Source: Angiostrongylus vasorum (taxonomy: Eukaryota > Nematoda > Chromadorea > Rhabditida > Metastrongylidae). From it: a stretch of 64,000 nt of DNA. The stretch is taken from NCBI GenBank assembly GCA_018806985.1, contig JADANN010000174.1:2058001-2122000 (forward strand), written 5' to 3'. Below the pieces are notes generated by a model that worked only from the letters and a program-made list of their open reading frames with translations, had not been told where the DNA came from and searched no databases. Below, in pieces: positions 31,409 to 41,937 of this stretch; positions within the stretch are counted from its first letter, which is position 1; each line of letters begins with the position of its first letter. The translations under genes and the position numbers were made by a program.

Positions 31409-34400
31409 ATGCGTTCCAACTTGCCGCCTGCTTTTTCGAACCTTACGTTTGACGACGAGAGTGTGACCTCTGCACCATTGGTAGGGAACTTGTCCATTCT
31501 GGCGAATAGATTTCTATTACTTGTTCTTTCATGGTGTTCTCAGACCTCTCTAATCTTTGACAAATAACTTTTCTTGTCAGCTTAAAGAAACATCGTCAGT
31601 GAAAACCACGTGTTCGAGTGGCATCGCCAAGATTCCAGTAGCAAAAACACAACGAAACGGTCGATATCTGCTCCGGATTCCGAAGTCCGAGATGTATGTT
31701 GGCTTTTTTTCTATTAAAAAAACCTTTTAGTAAGTTGTCCTTTTCCAAGGATTATGTTTTCATTGTGTCATAGTTAGTGAAATTTGGTTTTTATAGCCTA
31801 TTTTATAAAACATTGTTGAAATGGCGACCTTTTTCTTTAAGAGAAGGCAAAGTCTTACCTGCAAATGTGTGGAAAATTGTAATACCAACTGTAACACCTT
31901 GCGTGTCCATGGATAGAGATTGTTCTGCGGATGGATCTGAAGTTATTTACAGAGATGGTGAGTGGGCCACCTCTATCCCACGTCAGTTGATGAGGCACCT
32001 TTTTAACTTAATTATGTCTCGAAAGTTTTTCCATTTTTTTTAGATGCTGTTTCGCCTCTTTGTAACGTCGAAAGTGAAACGTATTACAGCAATCACTCGT
32101 CTGCTGTAGATGGGAAGCGGTTTCTGTAGGTTTTCGACTTCGTTCATCAAGGTTAGAAGGGGAACTCAGTATCGCTCCAGCAATTGTGCTTATTATTCCA
32201 GCCGTCCTGAATTGAACTATATCTGGTGTAATACAAACCAGTCCTCTTTGGGGCATCATGTGGTTATCAACGAGAACCGTTCTGTCGGTCCTGCCGTTCT
32301 TCCTGCAGCTCAAAGGATACCTCGGTCATTCAAACCCAAGGGGGGTGGGTTTATGGTCAATATACGAACAACTTTTTATTGATACAAGTTTTAAAGTTGT
32401 TTCCAACTTTTGATGGTCCAGTCCCTACCTGATGTGAAGAGGTGTAATTTCACTTCTATGAAGGAACTGTGGCCTATTGATTAGAATTAATCATTAGCTA
32501 ATTGTGTTTACTGTGGTGTTGTTTTCCTGTGGCAGTAGGTTGGATTTATTTCTCCTAAATAGAAAGCATGAGAGTGGGATTTGCGAGATGAGCTTATATT
32601 TACTACGATTACACCCATTTCCAAAGTTCAGCTGGCGGTCATTTACTGTTCTCATATTTATTAGGAGACGATTTGTGGGGACGGAAATGGTCTTGGAAAC
32701 GAAATCAATCACCGTTTAATTGACAAGCTGATAAGGCGTTCTGTACTGACTTCAGTAGAATCAAGCGATTACGATTAGGTGAAGTGCAGCGAATGTGATG
32801 AAATGGTTTATTCGCGACCACTGCTCTTACGACACATGACTCAAATCCATGGAATTCTCGCTCCGCTGATCTACAAAACTTTTTCCGATCGAGAAAGTCT
32901 TCAGGTACGAGAGCTTCCTCTGCGCCATTTCGTCTTACGTTCTGCGTTTCGTCTTTTCTTTTTTGTCGGTACTATGTCTTCCAACGATTTTTTTTAAAGA
33001 TTTGGTTAGAACAACTTCGCGAAACACATGCGGTCGAATTTGTGGTGTCATCTGGTTCTAAAAAGTGGGGACAGGGTTTACAGGTTGTTCTTGTTGTTTA
33101 AGGATTTACATAGCCATGTTGATAGTATTCCTTTTTTGTAATCTTTAGGGGTAAAATTGAAAGCGCTACCATTATGATGAGTTGAAAGTTGTTACGGACT
33201 AAATAGGCTATGTTAACACTTAGAAGTTACAGGTTCACTATCTTACATGTTCGAGAAGTGGAGGGCAGAAAGAACGCCCAAACAAGAAGTCCCGGAAACC
33301 AACACGTCCATCTATAAAGTGCGGGAAGAATTGTATGGCCTACTTGAAGGTGAACGGCCTTCTTTTTTCAGCAACTTAGCAGGAGCACAGTTTTCTGTGG
33401 TAGTGAAATTTTTCATTCCAGATGAAACAGAATCCAACAGTTTCGGAGCTCAAAATCGAAGCTTGTTTGCACCATAGTGGTCATGAAATCGATGCATCGA
33501 AAATCCGTCTTGAGCGAAGTGAAGTTCGTTAACTTTTCTGAGCTTCATTTCGTTACATTTGTTCCGTAACATAAGCTGGACACCAGTCATGCTGTTTAAA
33601 ATATTTTCGAGCTTTGTAGTGCTTAGTAGTGTTTTAGGAGAGACGACTTATTGATTCGTTAAGTAATCCTTATTCTCTGTTCTTTCATAGCAATGGTATT
33701 CTTCCAGTGGTGTCGTGTAGCAAAGATAATGCGAGAAGTCGAAGAGGGGTCGCTGCAAATAGATTTATGGCACATGCCTCGTATTAGAGGTAAATTTCTT
33801 TTGTTGTGTGCTCAGTTCATCCTCCTCCCAACGGTTTACCGTCTCGTTGTAACTGAAACGTGTTCCTGGGTGTTGGGTTGCGATGTGCAGCGGAGGGATT
33901 CATCTCCTCAGCAGGGGTCTGCCTAGCTGAGAAGGAGTCGTCCGACATCAGGAAGTCCAGCTAATAGTAAACCGATACCAGGATCAACCACCATCCTTGG
34001 TATCAAATTAGTCGCATAGTGGCAAATCTCCCTATGATCCACAAGGGCGGCGACTGCCTGTGGTGGTGACGATCTTAGGCAGACTTTGGCTAGGGTGACT
34101 TCGGGACTCCAGGGAGCCACAGTAAGTGAATCAGCAAATGTCCCAAAAAATGGATTTTATGCTGAGGCCCGCACAATCAGTGAAGGCGCGCCATCGAAGT
34201 ATCCAATTCATCCTAGCTTAACTTTCGTTTCTTACAGCTGGGTACAGTTGTCTTTTGTGCTTATTTCTTCCCTAGGCTATCATTACTGCGTATTTAAAGT
34301 TCATGTTGGAATTATTTAATGATCTTGTTTTTCATTTGTGAAGTGTTAAATTTAATGACCTATTCTATTCTACTGTTGTTCAGTATGCTCGCTCAGTGGT

Positions 34401-34829
34401 GTATTCATTTTGATAAATTTTCATTCTAGAGGTTCTCGGCAATAATGGGAGATTTCGGCTTATGACAAACGAAGGATTATGTCAGCAGCTGCCTAGATGG
34501 ATACACCAGGTTTTGAACCCAGCTATGAAGGGATATTTACCATCTTTATAGGGAACTGCCGTGGTAAATGCTTTCTTCTGAAATTCTTTTTTAATATACA
34601 ATCCCTTTAGTATTCTCCACAGAAGAAAGTGGAACTGACTCCAGCAATTCATGAAGAGGATTTGAACATAGGCAATGATCCCTTAGTGAGTGGCTACGAT
34701 ACTCATATGTCATTGGAATCATCGCTTCTTTCGGATGCTTTCCCGCATTATGAAGTGATAGATGAGTGTCTGCCAAGTGACTTCATGTGTGACTTTGAAT
34801 CGACGAATAAAATCGCCGTTGAAGGATAA
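31409..34829 (+). CDS. C2H2 zinc-finger protein with CARF/FLYWCH-like Cys-His module
   Basis: Probable nuclear DNA-binding protein, 462 residues if the model is right. Exons: 31409-31480, 31581-31693, 31842-31957, 32044-32125, 32202-32355, 32779-32904, 33000-33083, 33233-33349, 33422-33523, 33638-33662, 33691-33789, 34430-34509 and 34611-34829 (TAA). The ATG is 6 nt after GTTTCAG, a likely trans-splice site. One classical zinc finger is seen ([23 protein letters not shown]-x2-C-x12-H-x4-H). It is followed by a pattern [31 protein letters not shown] and ACLHHSGHE. This Y-x-C-x-RSG...C-x-A...H-x-GH layout is shared by CARF-type and FLYWCH/MULE-associated WRKY-GCM1-like modules. ERRLIDSL and [13 protein letters not shown] follow, as in that family. 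The C-terminus is acidic and Ser-rich. The intron between the 10th and 11th exons would be only 28 nt. A family-C repeat sits in the 33.8-34.4 kb intron. Whether it is a host transcription factor or a domesticated transposase part is unsettled. Confidence 0.7.
33815..34205 (+). repeat. Family-C repeat in a zinc-finger gene intron
   Basis: Begins CCTCCCAACGGTTTACCGTC and ends near GAAGTATCCAATTCATCC. It occupies most of the intron between 33790 and 34429. Confidence 0.85.
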
Positions 34830-35110
34830 GCTCACACGATGCTGCCAGTCACTTTTCCCTAGAGCGTAGTTTTTTAGGATTATAAGGCAAGGATGTTAAG
34901 ATTTCTAAGTTAAAGAAGTTAAAGTTCTAATAAGTCTGGTCCTTGTGTAATTTCGAATCTAGTGACTAAATTCGCTGTCGGAAGATAATTCTGCAAGTGC
35001 CATTTGGTCCGTTAGTGTTTTTTTTTTCTTTTAGAATGTTTTAATAGGGTTATAAGATAAGATTGCAGAGATTTCTGTGTTTGGAAAGTCTTGATTCTAA
35101 TAACTTACTG
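34796..35110 (+). repeat. Diverged tandem duplication over the 3' end of the zinc-finger gene
   Basis: The stretch from about 34796 to 34940 and the stretch from about 34962 to 35105 are similar in order: an AATCGACGAATAAAATCGCC-like start, a T-rich middle, then TTAGGATTATAAGGCAAG versus ATAGGGTTATAAGATAAG, then TTCTAATAA. The period is roughly 165-175 nt. The first copy includes the last codons and stop of the zinc-finger gene. Confidence 0.6.
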
Positions 35111-37971
35111 ATAAAGAATTGGAAAGAACAATACTCACATTCTATCATCTAGGATTATCATAGGATCGGACGCGTTTGTCTCATTGATACTTCTGGTACA
35201 CCCAGAATCGAAAAAACCTGACATAATATCTTTACTACTTCCAATGTTCGTAGACTTAAACAGCTTTTGTTGAGTCTTCAAAAAGCAATACTTCTAGAGG
35301 AGTTGAAATCGAAAACAAGTAGGTTGGTACCAAAGTCGCCTCCTTACCATGATTTATGGTCATATGAGACTGTAATAAACTTCAATCTCAGTTATTATCT
35401 GAAAGATTTGCTTCAGTTAGTTACTGGCTTGTTAGGATACATAGATCCATTGGTTGTGGTGACTTTCTGGCATGGCATGTAAGGGGTTGCCTCATGAACG
35501 ACTAGACCCAGATGTAGAAATAGCCCGAGTTGTTCTAGGTATCTTTTTGGCAACTTCCTTATTCTTATGGTTTTGTTGTTTGGAAGACGAACAAATGTTG
35601 GTTATTAGGGTCTTTTTGGATACCAAACGGCGATATGCTGAGTACCTGTTTTCTTAAAATCATGCAGGATACCTTCCCATAGTTGATTTTCCTTCGTTTC
35701 TTTTTAGCATTAATTTTGGCACTGTTTTTATCCTTCTCTACCCATGACTAACGGTGTCTACCTAAATAACTGTTATTAAGCTTCATCTCTAAAGCAAAAG
35801 CATCTGGAAGCACTGCGTTGTTGAAGAATATTCATATTGTTCACAAGTTGCCATTTCAGGACATTCTGTAGACAGGACATTCTACAATCAGCTCTGCTGA
35901 CCAGAGTTACGCCTTTTTGTTATGCAATGAGAGCGCTGCTCACAACTGCGTATTCATTCGTCCAGTAAGCATCGTAGAAGTTACTAAATGCATATTCGAC
36001 ATATGCAAGAATTTGTGGAGCTAGCGATTTGTCAAGTCCACGTTTTTATCTTCCCACACTAGTCCGGAAATAATACGCTTGTCCTTGCGGGTTTTATTAG
36101 CCCAGGGTATGAGATCGGATCAACAGACATGTGGCTAGCAAAGCATCTCTTCCTTTGACACCACTCACACACGAGTTCTAGAAATTTTTATAGCAACTGC
36201 ACGTTATAGTTTTACTGTGCCGTCACTACTCCGTCATCTCCATCGGAAAATTGGACTATTAGATTGACATAACTTGTCGCCAAAACTGTTTACCGCTATA
36301 ATTCGTATCCCTATCAAGTTTTCCTTCTGCGGATGTCATTGTCATCCATCAAGGAAGATGCTCAGAGATTTCCAACAAACTGGAAATCAGTCAAACTGTA
36401 GGGATCATTTGGTGCGACGAAGAAGACTCGGATAAAGGCCATCCGATCAGGTAGGGAAAGCCTGACGTACATCGTGTCCTTCATTTAATGTGAAAAACGA
36501 CTTGTAAATTACTAGTGTACTGCCGCAATTGTTTTTCATATACATCCTGCATATATTTCATGTTAGACTTTATACTTCAGAGTAGTGGATCTGAGAACGA
36601 CACTCATAGGCGTAACTGTGGATTAAAGAGAAAACTAACAAAGGATTGGCGTGGAGACGAACGATAACCCTCCTCTTCACCAAGCACATCTTCACAGATG
36701 GATTAACCAAATTTACTGCTGTGGATAAGATTGCAATTATTACCACCACTGCTAACACCTAGATGCATTTCCAACCCTCACTGAAAATCATGCCACTGCT
36801 ACGAAACTCAAGAATGCATCGATTTTTTAATCACAGTCGCAGGTGGCATTCTTTTTTTTCTGATCCCGTTAAAACAATGGGGTTGGAATAGGAAACAATG
36901 GAAGGAATACCACGGCAGTGTTGACATTATTGTACTACCACGGATTTGTGTATTGTCGTGGTTGCAGATGAACCTCCTCCTTGCTTACTATTCCAGTTCC
37001 TTTTACATGACCTAAGACCATATGCTCATCCCAACCCTTCTTTTATTCTAATCGTTTAGTCGCATCCATCAGCAAAGAACGTTTTACGACTTGAGTGTGG
37101 CTTAGGCTGTTGCTTGAGGATTTTGGTCTTATTTATACCACTGGTTGTTGGCGAAGTCGAATATGACCTAAACCGCATTACTCACTTACTTGGATACTTG
37201 GATGGCTCATTTTCACTGGTTATGCGGACCCCAGCATAATTTCCATTTATTCGGAGTTTTGCTGGCTTAGCCATTGTGGTTCCCTGAGGTCCCGAGGTCA
37301 GCCTGGCCAAAGTCTGCCCAGCGTTGTCACCACCACAAGCAGTCGCTACCTTTGTGGATCAGAGGAAGATTTGCCACCATGCGACTAGCTTGATACCATG
37401 ATGATGGTAGATATTGGTACTGGTTTACTCTCAGCTAGGCATCTTGATGGAAACCTCGGACTCCTTATCAGCTTGGCAGACCCTGTTGGGAGTATGAATC
37501 CCCCGCTGTTCATCGCTGCCCGACACCCAGGAACACCCAATCATGATGAGGCGGTAAATCGTTAGGACGTCAGCCGCATTATTGAATGGCATCTCAATAA
37601 CTACGCTGTCCTCATCTTCTTTCGAGATAAAGTTTTTAACCAGCCATCTTAAGTTTCCATAAAGCTCTTTGTTCTACTTTTAACCACTACGAAAAAGATG
37701 TATATTGTCATTTGTTCTTCCCTTTTGTATTAAATATCTATCCAACTACAAAAACTTTTCAGGTTAACAGTTGCCCGTAAAACTGTTTTCAATAAAAACC
37801 GTCATAACAAAAGAAAAAAAACCGCGCAAAAACACAACTCAGAAAATATTGGAGGCAGAAGTCGTAAAGAGATAACTTCAAATATTTCCCACTTACTGTC
37901 AAACTCTACGGAAAAAGGCTGCTCTTCACAATTTACGAAGCAAACAGAAACAAGTAACAATACTGTGGACA
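34830..37971. other. Intergenic region between the zinc-finger gene and ostb-1
   Basis: After the tandem duplication the region has short frames at 35.27-35.66 kb (both +) that read fairly well but match nothing known. A family-C repeat lies at 37.19-37.57 kb. Bases 35.7-37.1 kb contain nothing I can identify apart from a short piece near 37.09-37.16 kb resembling the SINE-A tail. No RNA gene is seen. Confidence 0.45.
37185..37565 (-). repeat. Family-C repeat downstream of ostb-1
   Basis: A reverse copy starting with CACTTACTTGGATACTTGGA at 37.18 kb, in the region beyond the ostb-1 stop codon. Confidence 0.85.
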
Positions 37972-40900
37972 CTAGTTCGTCTTCCTTGCCGTAGGGACCT
38001 CCTTGGCAGGTTCCTTGAAATGGAGGAAAACGAGCGAGAATAGCACTACTCCCACCATCATGGAAAATGATGACGCATAGTAGGGGTAGGCCGATCGTAC
38101 AAATCGCTCATACTGATTGTGCAGTAAGGGCCGCACAGACACCTTAAACAGCGAACAACTTTGGTGAAAATCTGGGAATCTGAAGTCTACAAAACATCAA
38201 CGAGGTAGGGCAAACCTGTTGGGTATTATACAGATGTGTGTATCCCACGCGGCGATAATCAACTAGGAATTTATAAACCCCATAAATGTCCGGAAGTTTA
38301 AAACGAGTCGAAAAATGACCATTCTTATTGGTGAGAGTTATTCTCACAAAAGGATCAATGCGAACAAACTCGAGTTGCACATCTTTCCCACTAAACGGAC
38401 GCCACTTACCATCACTGAGCTCCTCGATTACGATTGCATATTCCACATCATCCATGATTGTGTATTCTCGAGGAATCTCGTGTTTTCCGCTAAGATGATG
38501 CTCCACCTTTTTCACTCGCAACACGCCATTCTCTTTAAGTACCCACTTCGATAGCGCTGTCACTAATTCCAGATTTCCTGACTGGACGGCTCTGAACCGA
38601 ATATGGTATGAGGCAAACATAACACGACTTCATTTCCAAAACAAACAATGTATGAATTATGGGAAAATAACTGAGATATATAAATTAAGCTTTACGTATT
38701 CTCCACACAACTATTAAAAAGTACTACATATTAATGAGCTATAAGGTAGTACGTCGAATCGTGTTACGCTAAAGGTCAACGTTAAATACACTATTCTTAT
38801 ATCTTGGTGCGTGTGGCGCACTGGTCGGAGGCGCCCTGCAAAACAGATGTGGAATCGATCCCCGCGCACACATCCCACCAAGCCCTCCATCCCTCCGGGG
38901 TCGGCAAATTGGTCAGATCTTAAATACCAGACTTATCTGGGACGATAGCAGATAGCAGCACTGGCTCTATATATCGGTAGGCCACCGCGAGTAAAAGCCA
39001 GATATGCATTCAATCATCTCCAACGTTGCTTAATGAAGTTGATTAAATACACGGCGTATCCCTCAGGGATTGATCAATGCCGAGAGCTTTACCTTTTTAT
39101 ACTCTTTTATTAAGATGCAATAAAGGAACAAGAAGAAATAACAAACGAGTGGGGGACGTACTTTTCATCATTTCCAGCTTTATGGACGTAAGCAGTGAAG
39201 AATGCGTCAGAAAACATGTCAAGTGAGCCGGTGAAGATCGCTCGAGCATTATTTCGCGCTTGCAGTGCGCCAATCATCAACAACTGTTTCCCAATGGCAG
39301 CAGGGTACTGAAATGTATACAGTTAGAGTAGCAAAATGTGGAAACAACCATCAGACAATAATTAAACTGGACAGCATATTGCAAAATCTGGACATAATAG
39401 CTGGAACAATACAAGCTTTCCTAAGAGGAAATCACACTTAACTCATCTATTGCAGCTGTCGGATTATAAGAATAACTTGTTGGAGTGCCCCACAAAATAT
39501 CCAAACCCAGAAGGTTTTTCTTGTGTGAAATCAACGCCGAACCCTTGTACAGAATAGGGTTCAACTTTGTAACCTCTCCCACGATTATTTTGGAGTTCAG
39601 CAACTGGTGCTTTGTAGCCACGATAGTAGTATGATATCCATCATCCTGAAAAGCCAGTTAACGAAATAAAGAAAGATCCTACCTAAAAAGTGAACTTGTT
39701 TTTAGGTCTCTATTTTATATAGAATATCACTACCGAACATCATAAATCGAACTGATAAAGACGTACAAGGTGGGTATCGTAGTTGTGGTGATCGATGACC
39801 ATAGTATCAGGCTCATCGAACTCAAACCCATGTTGCACGGCCAATTCACGCACTGCCCGCCCAAGGTTCGGCCCACCTGCCACTAACAAGTTGCCTCCCT
39901 CATCAACGAAGCGGGTGATCTCGTCAACCGTGATAGAGCCACCGAACTCTAAGAAACAAAGCACATTAACCACAAAAGAACTAATGTTTCTTTAAACAGT
40001 TTTTCAATAATATTTAATCGACCACTGTATACATAGTTCCTCATGAAAACCCTAAAAGAAAGGCATGATGCTTAATAAATACCTAGGGCAAGCGAAAGCC
40101 ACTGGGCTACTCCTGCACGCGACAGGGAGAAATGGAAAATCTACTGGCGCCCGCTCGAGTCACTCGACGATCAAAGGGACGACAGGTGATACAGATGATA
40201 TACATATAGTACGATAAAACTATCACTCTGTGGAATATAGAGGTTTGGAACCTTATAGAATGAATGCATCTTCACTTATTTAACACATTCGAACATCCCA
40301 CGGACCTCCTTCACTGAACTCAGTAGCACAAACTAACAAATAAGAGTTAGAAGTCAACTAAAAGTTACGAGACTCTCGCTCCGAGATACAGCTACATTCC
40401 CGGAATGGACTCCACTTTTCCCTCGCAATAATAATTTATACTTTCTGTACACATAAAGACGTATCCATGGGTATATTTATGCACTTGCAGATCTATGAGT
40501 CATCTCTAACAAAGAAACCTTGGGTCTGATTTAAAGAGACGGGTATTCCACCCATGAATAAACTCTCGCCAGAAACATAGAGGAAAAGCCGAATTCTCTC
40601 AATGACAAATGAGCCTCTGATACGGCATAAGCTAGACAGAATTGCAGAAACTGCTGAAATCTTAGGGAAATTCTAGTCCATCTAACCCTAGAAAACAACG
40701 GTGACGACTGAGATTGCTCTTCCTAGTACATCGCACTTTTTCTGATAAGCCAACATTCGTGGAAAACTAAACCACCTAAAGCGTAGATCTCAATAAACGA
40801 AGAAAATCAAAACAAGTCAACCACGAACCTTCAACAGATGGCGCGAATACAACTAAGTGATCATAACTTAGTTCACCAAATTTTATTAGACTGAGCGATG

Positions 40901-41066
40901 GATCGTCTGCAGTTCGAAACACTAGCTGATGACCTCTATCTTGAAGAGAGCGAAAGAAAAGCGAATGGGTCTCCCTGGCACCAAGACTCTCAAGCAGCAC
41001 GAGAATACGGCCAGCATTTACGATGGAGGCGAGGAGAGAAATAAGAACAAGGTTCACCTTACCCAT
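37972..41066 (-). CDS. ostb-1: Oligosaccharyltransferase 48-kDa subunit (OST48/DDOST)
   Basis: OST48 is a non-catalytic subunit of the ER oligosaccharyltransferase, which moves the 14-sugar glycan from dolichol to Asn in nascent proteins. Exons on the minus strand: 41066-40829, 39948-39767, 39645-39436, 39307-39162, 38591-38216 and 38142-37972 (TAG). Phases agree and give 440 residues, the family's usual size. Signal peptide: about residues 1-18 ([15 protein letters not shown]). Conserved blocks: [76 protein letters not shown] and QYERF...[11 protein letters not shown]. One membrane segment lies near the C-terminus ([18 protein letters not shown]), followed by a short cytosolic tail. The ATG lies 8 nt after GATTTTAG, a likely trans-splice site. 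The first intron (39949-40828) contains a truncated RTE 3' end. The third splice donor (GTGATT) was chosen on phase. Confidence 0.95.
38813..39098 (+). repeat. SINE-B copy inside an ostb-1 intron
   Basis: A full-length copy lying antisense to ostb-1 in its intron between 38591 and 39162. Head: TGGCGCACTGGTCGGAGG (A-box-like) and GGAATCGATCCCCGCGC (B-box-like). The core reads CCCTCCGGGGTCGGCAAATT. Within the core an extra 16-nt insertion (TCAGATCTTAAATACC) interrupts the usual TTGGTACCAGAC. The tail is TTTACCTTTTTATAC. Confidence 0.85.
40080..40205 (+). mobile_element. 5'-truncated RTE retrotransposon, 3' end only
   Basis: The plus strand reads [20 protein letters not shown] and then a stop, the typical C-terminus of RTE-type retrotransposon proteins (RDR-x-W-x-x-YWRPL...DDQRDDR). 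It is followed by a short tail with repeats of GATA (TGATACAGATGATATAC). It sits in the first intron of ostb-1, antisense to the gene. The rest of the element is missing, as expected for 5'-truncated LINE insertions. Confidence 0.75.
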
Positions 41067-41606
41067 AAGCTGATCTAAAATCGACGCAACAGATCAGAAT
41101 CCACAACGAACCCAGAGAATCACAAACGCCTAACGACTTTGTCACTATGTGAGCGAGTCAGGTATGACACGGCAGTTCCGCCAATACAATGCTCCGATCC
41201 GAAATCCACGATGTACTGCCGGAGCATCGTAGTCCGAAAATGGCAGAGCGACAACGGTGGTGACGTTGCGGAGTGTGGTTGGTTGTCACTACTATTGATT
41301 TTTTATTATACATAATAACAGACAGAAGCTGAAATATTACAATTGCAAGAAAAACATATTAAACACAAAGACAATAGGCGGGGCGCTCCTCTGATGAAGT
41401 ACAAGACTTCGCAATGATATCATCATGAACATCTCTACACATGGCCTGTTAGTGGATCAAAAAGATCTAAAAAAAGAATGAGTGTAAGAAAAAGTGAAGA
41501 TTAGATGAGTTAGATGACAAGACTAGCTACGCATTATATTTATTTATATGCTTTTATGAACTGATCTTGTTGAGCTGATGGGAGGTTGGTTTAGCTATCG
41601 TTGTCG

Positions 41607-41638
<32 letters not shown>

Positions 41639-41937
41639 CTTGTTGTTGTTGCTGTTGTTGTTGCTGTTGTTCTTGTTGTCGCTCCTGTCGCTGTTGTTGG
41701 TGGACAGCTGACGTTTCGGGAATTTGGCCTTCCTCAGAGCAGTGCTGTTACGAGTGGGACCGTGCTCTTGGAACAACAACAACAACGACAACGACGGCGA
41801 CAGCTATAACAACCACGCATCAGCTCAACAAGAACATGTAAATAAATATATCGATTATTCACAGCGAGGTTCTTGGAAAGTCGACCTTTTGAGTAGCTAA
41901 GCACTGGTTGAAGAATGAAGCCTATGAGAGAGATGAC
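41067..41937. other. Intergenic region between ostb-1 and sds-22, with fold-back element
   Basis: Bases 41067-41560 upstream of ostb-1 have no recognised gene and should contain its promoter. Bases 41566-41832 form a fold-back element, annotated separately. The 3' end of sds-22 starts at 41938. Confidence 0.5.
41566..41832. repeat. Fold-back element with terminal and (GTT)n/(AAC)n inverted repeats
   Basis: The left end CTTGTTGAGCTGATG (about 41567-41580) recurs inverted as CATCAGCTCAACAAG near 41818-41832. Just inside, a (GTT)n tract with interruptions (about 41598-41700) faces an (AAC)n tract (about 41776-41790). The loop contains GACAGCTGACGTTTCGGGAA. The whole unit of about 265 nt could fold into a hairpin, as in a MITE or fold-back transposon. 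No coding capacity is seen. Confidence 0.6.

Noticed and set aside
41578..41841. Cys-rich 87-codon frame that could look like a small secreted toxin or metallothionein
   Set aside because: The Cys run is the GTT/TGT tract of the fold-back element; there is no signal peptide or cysteine framework.
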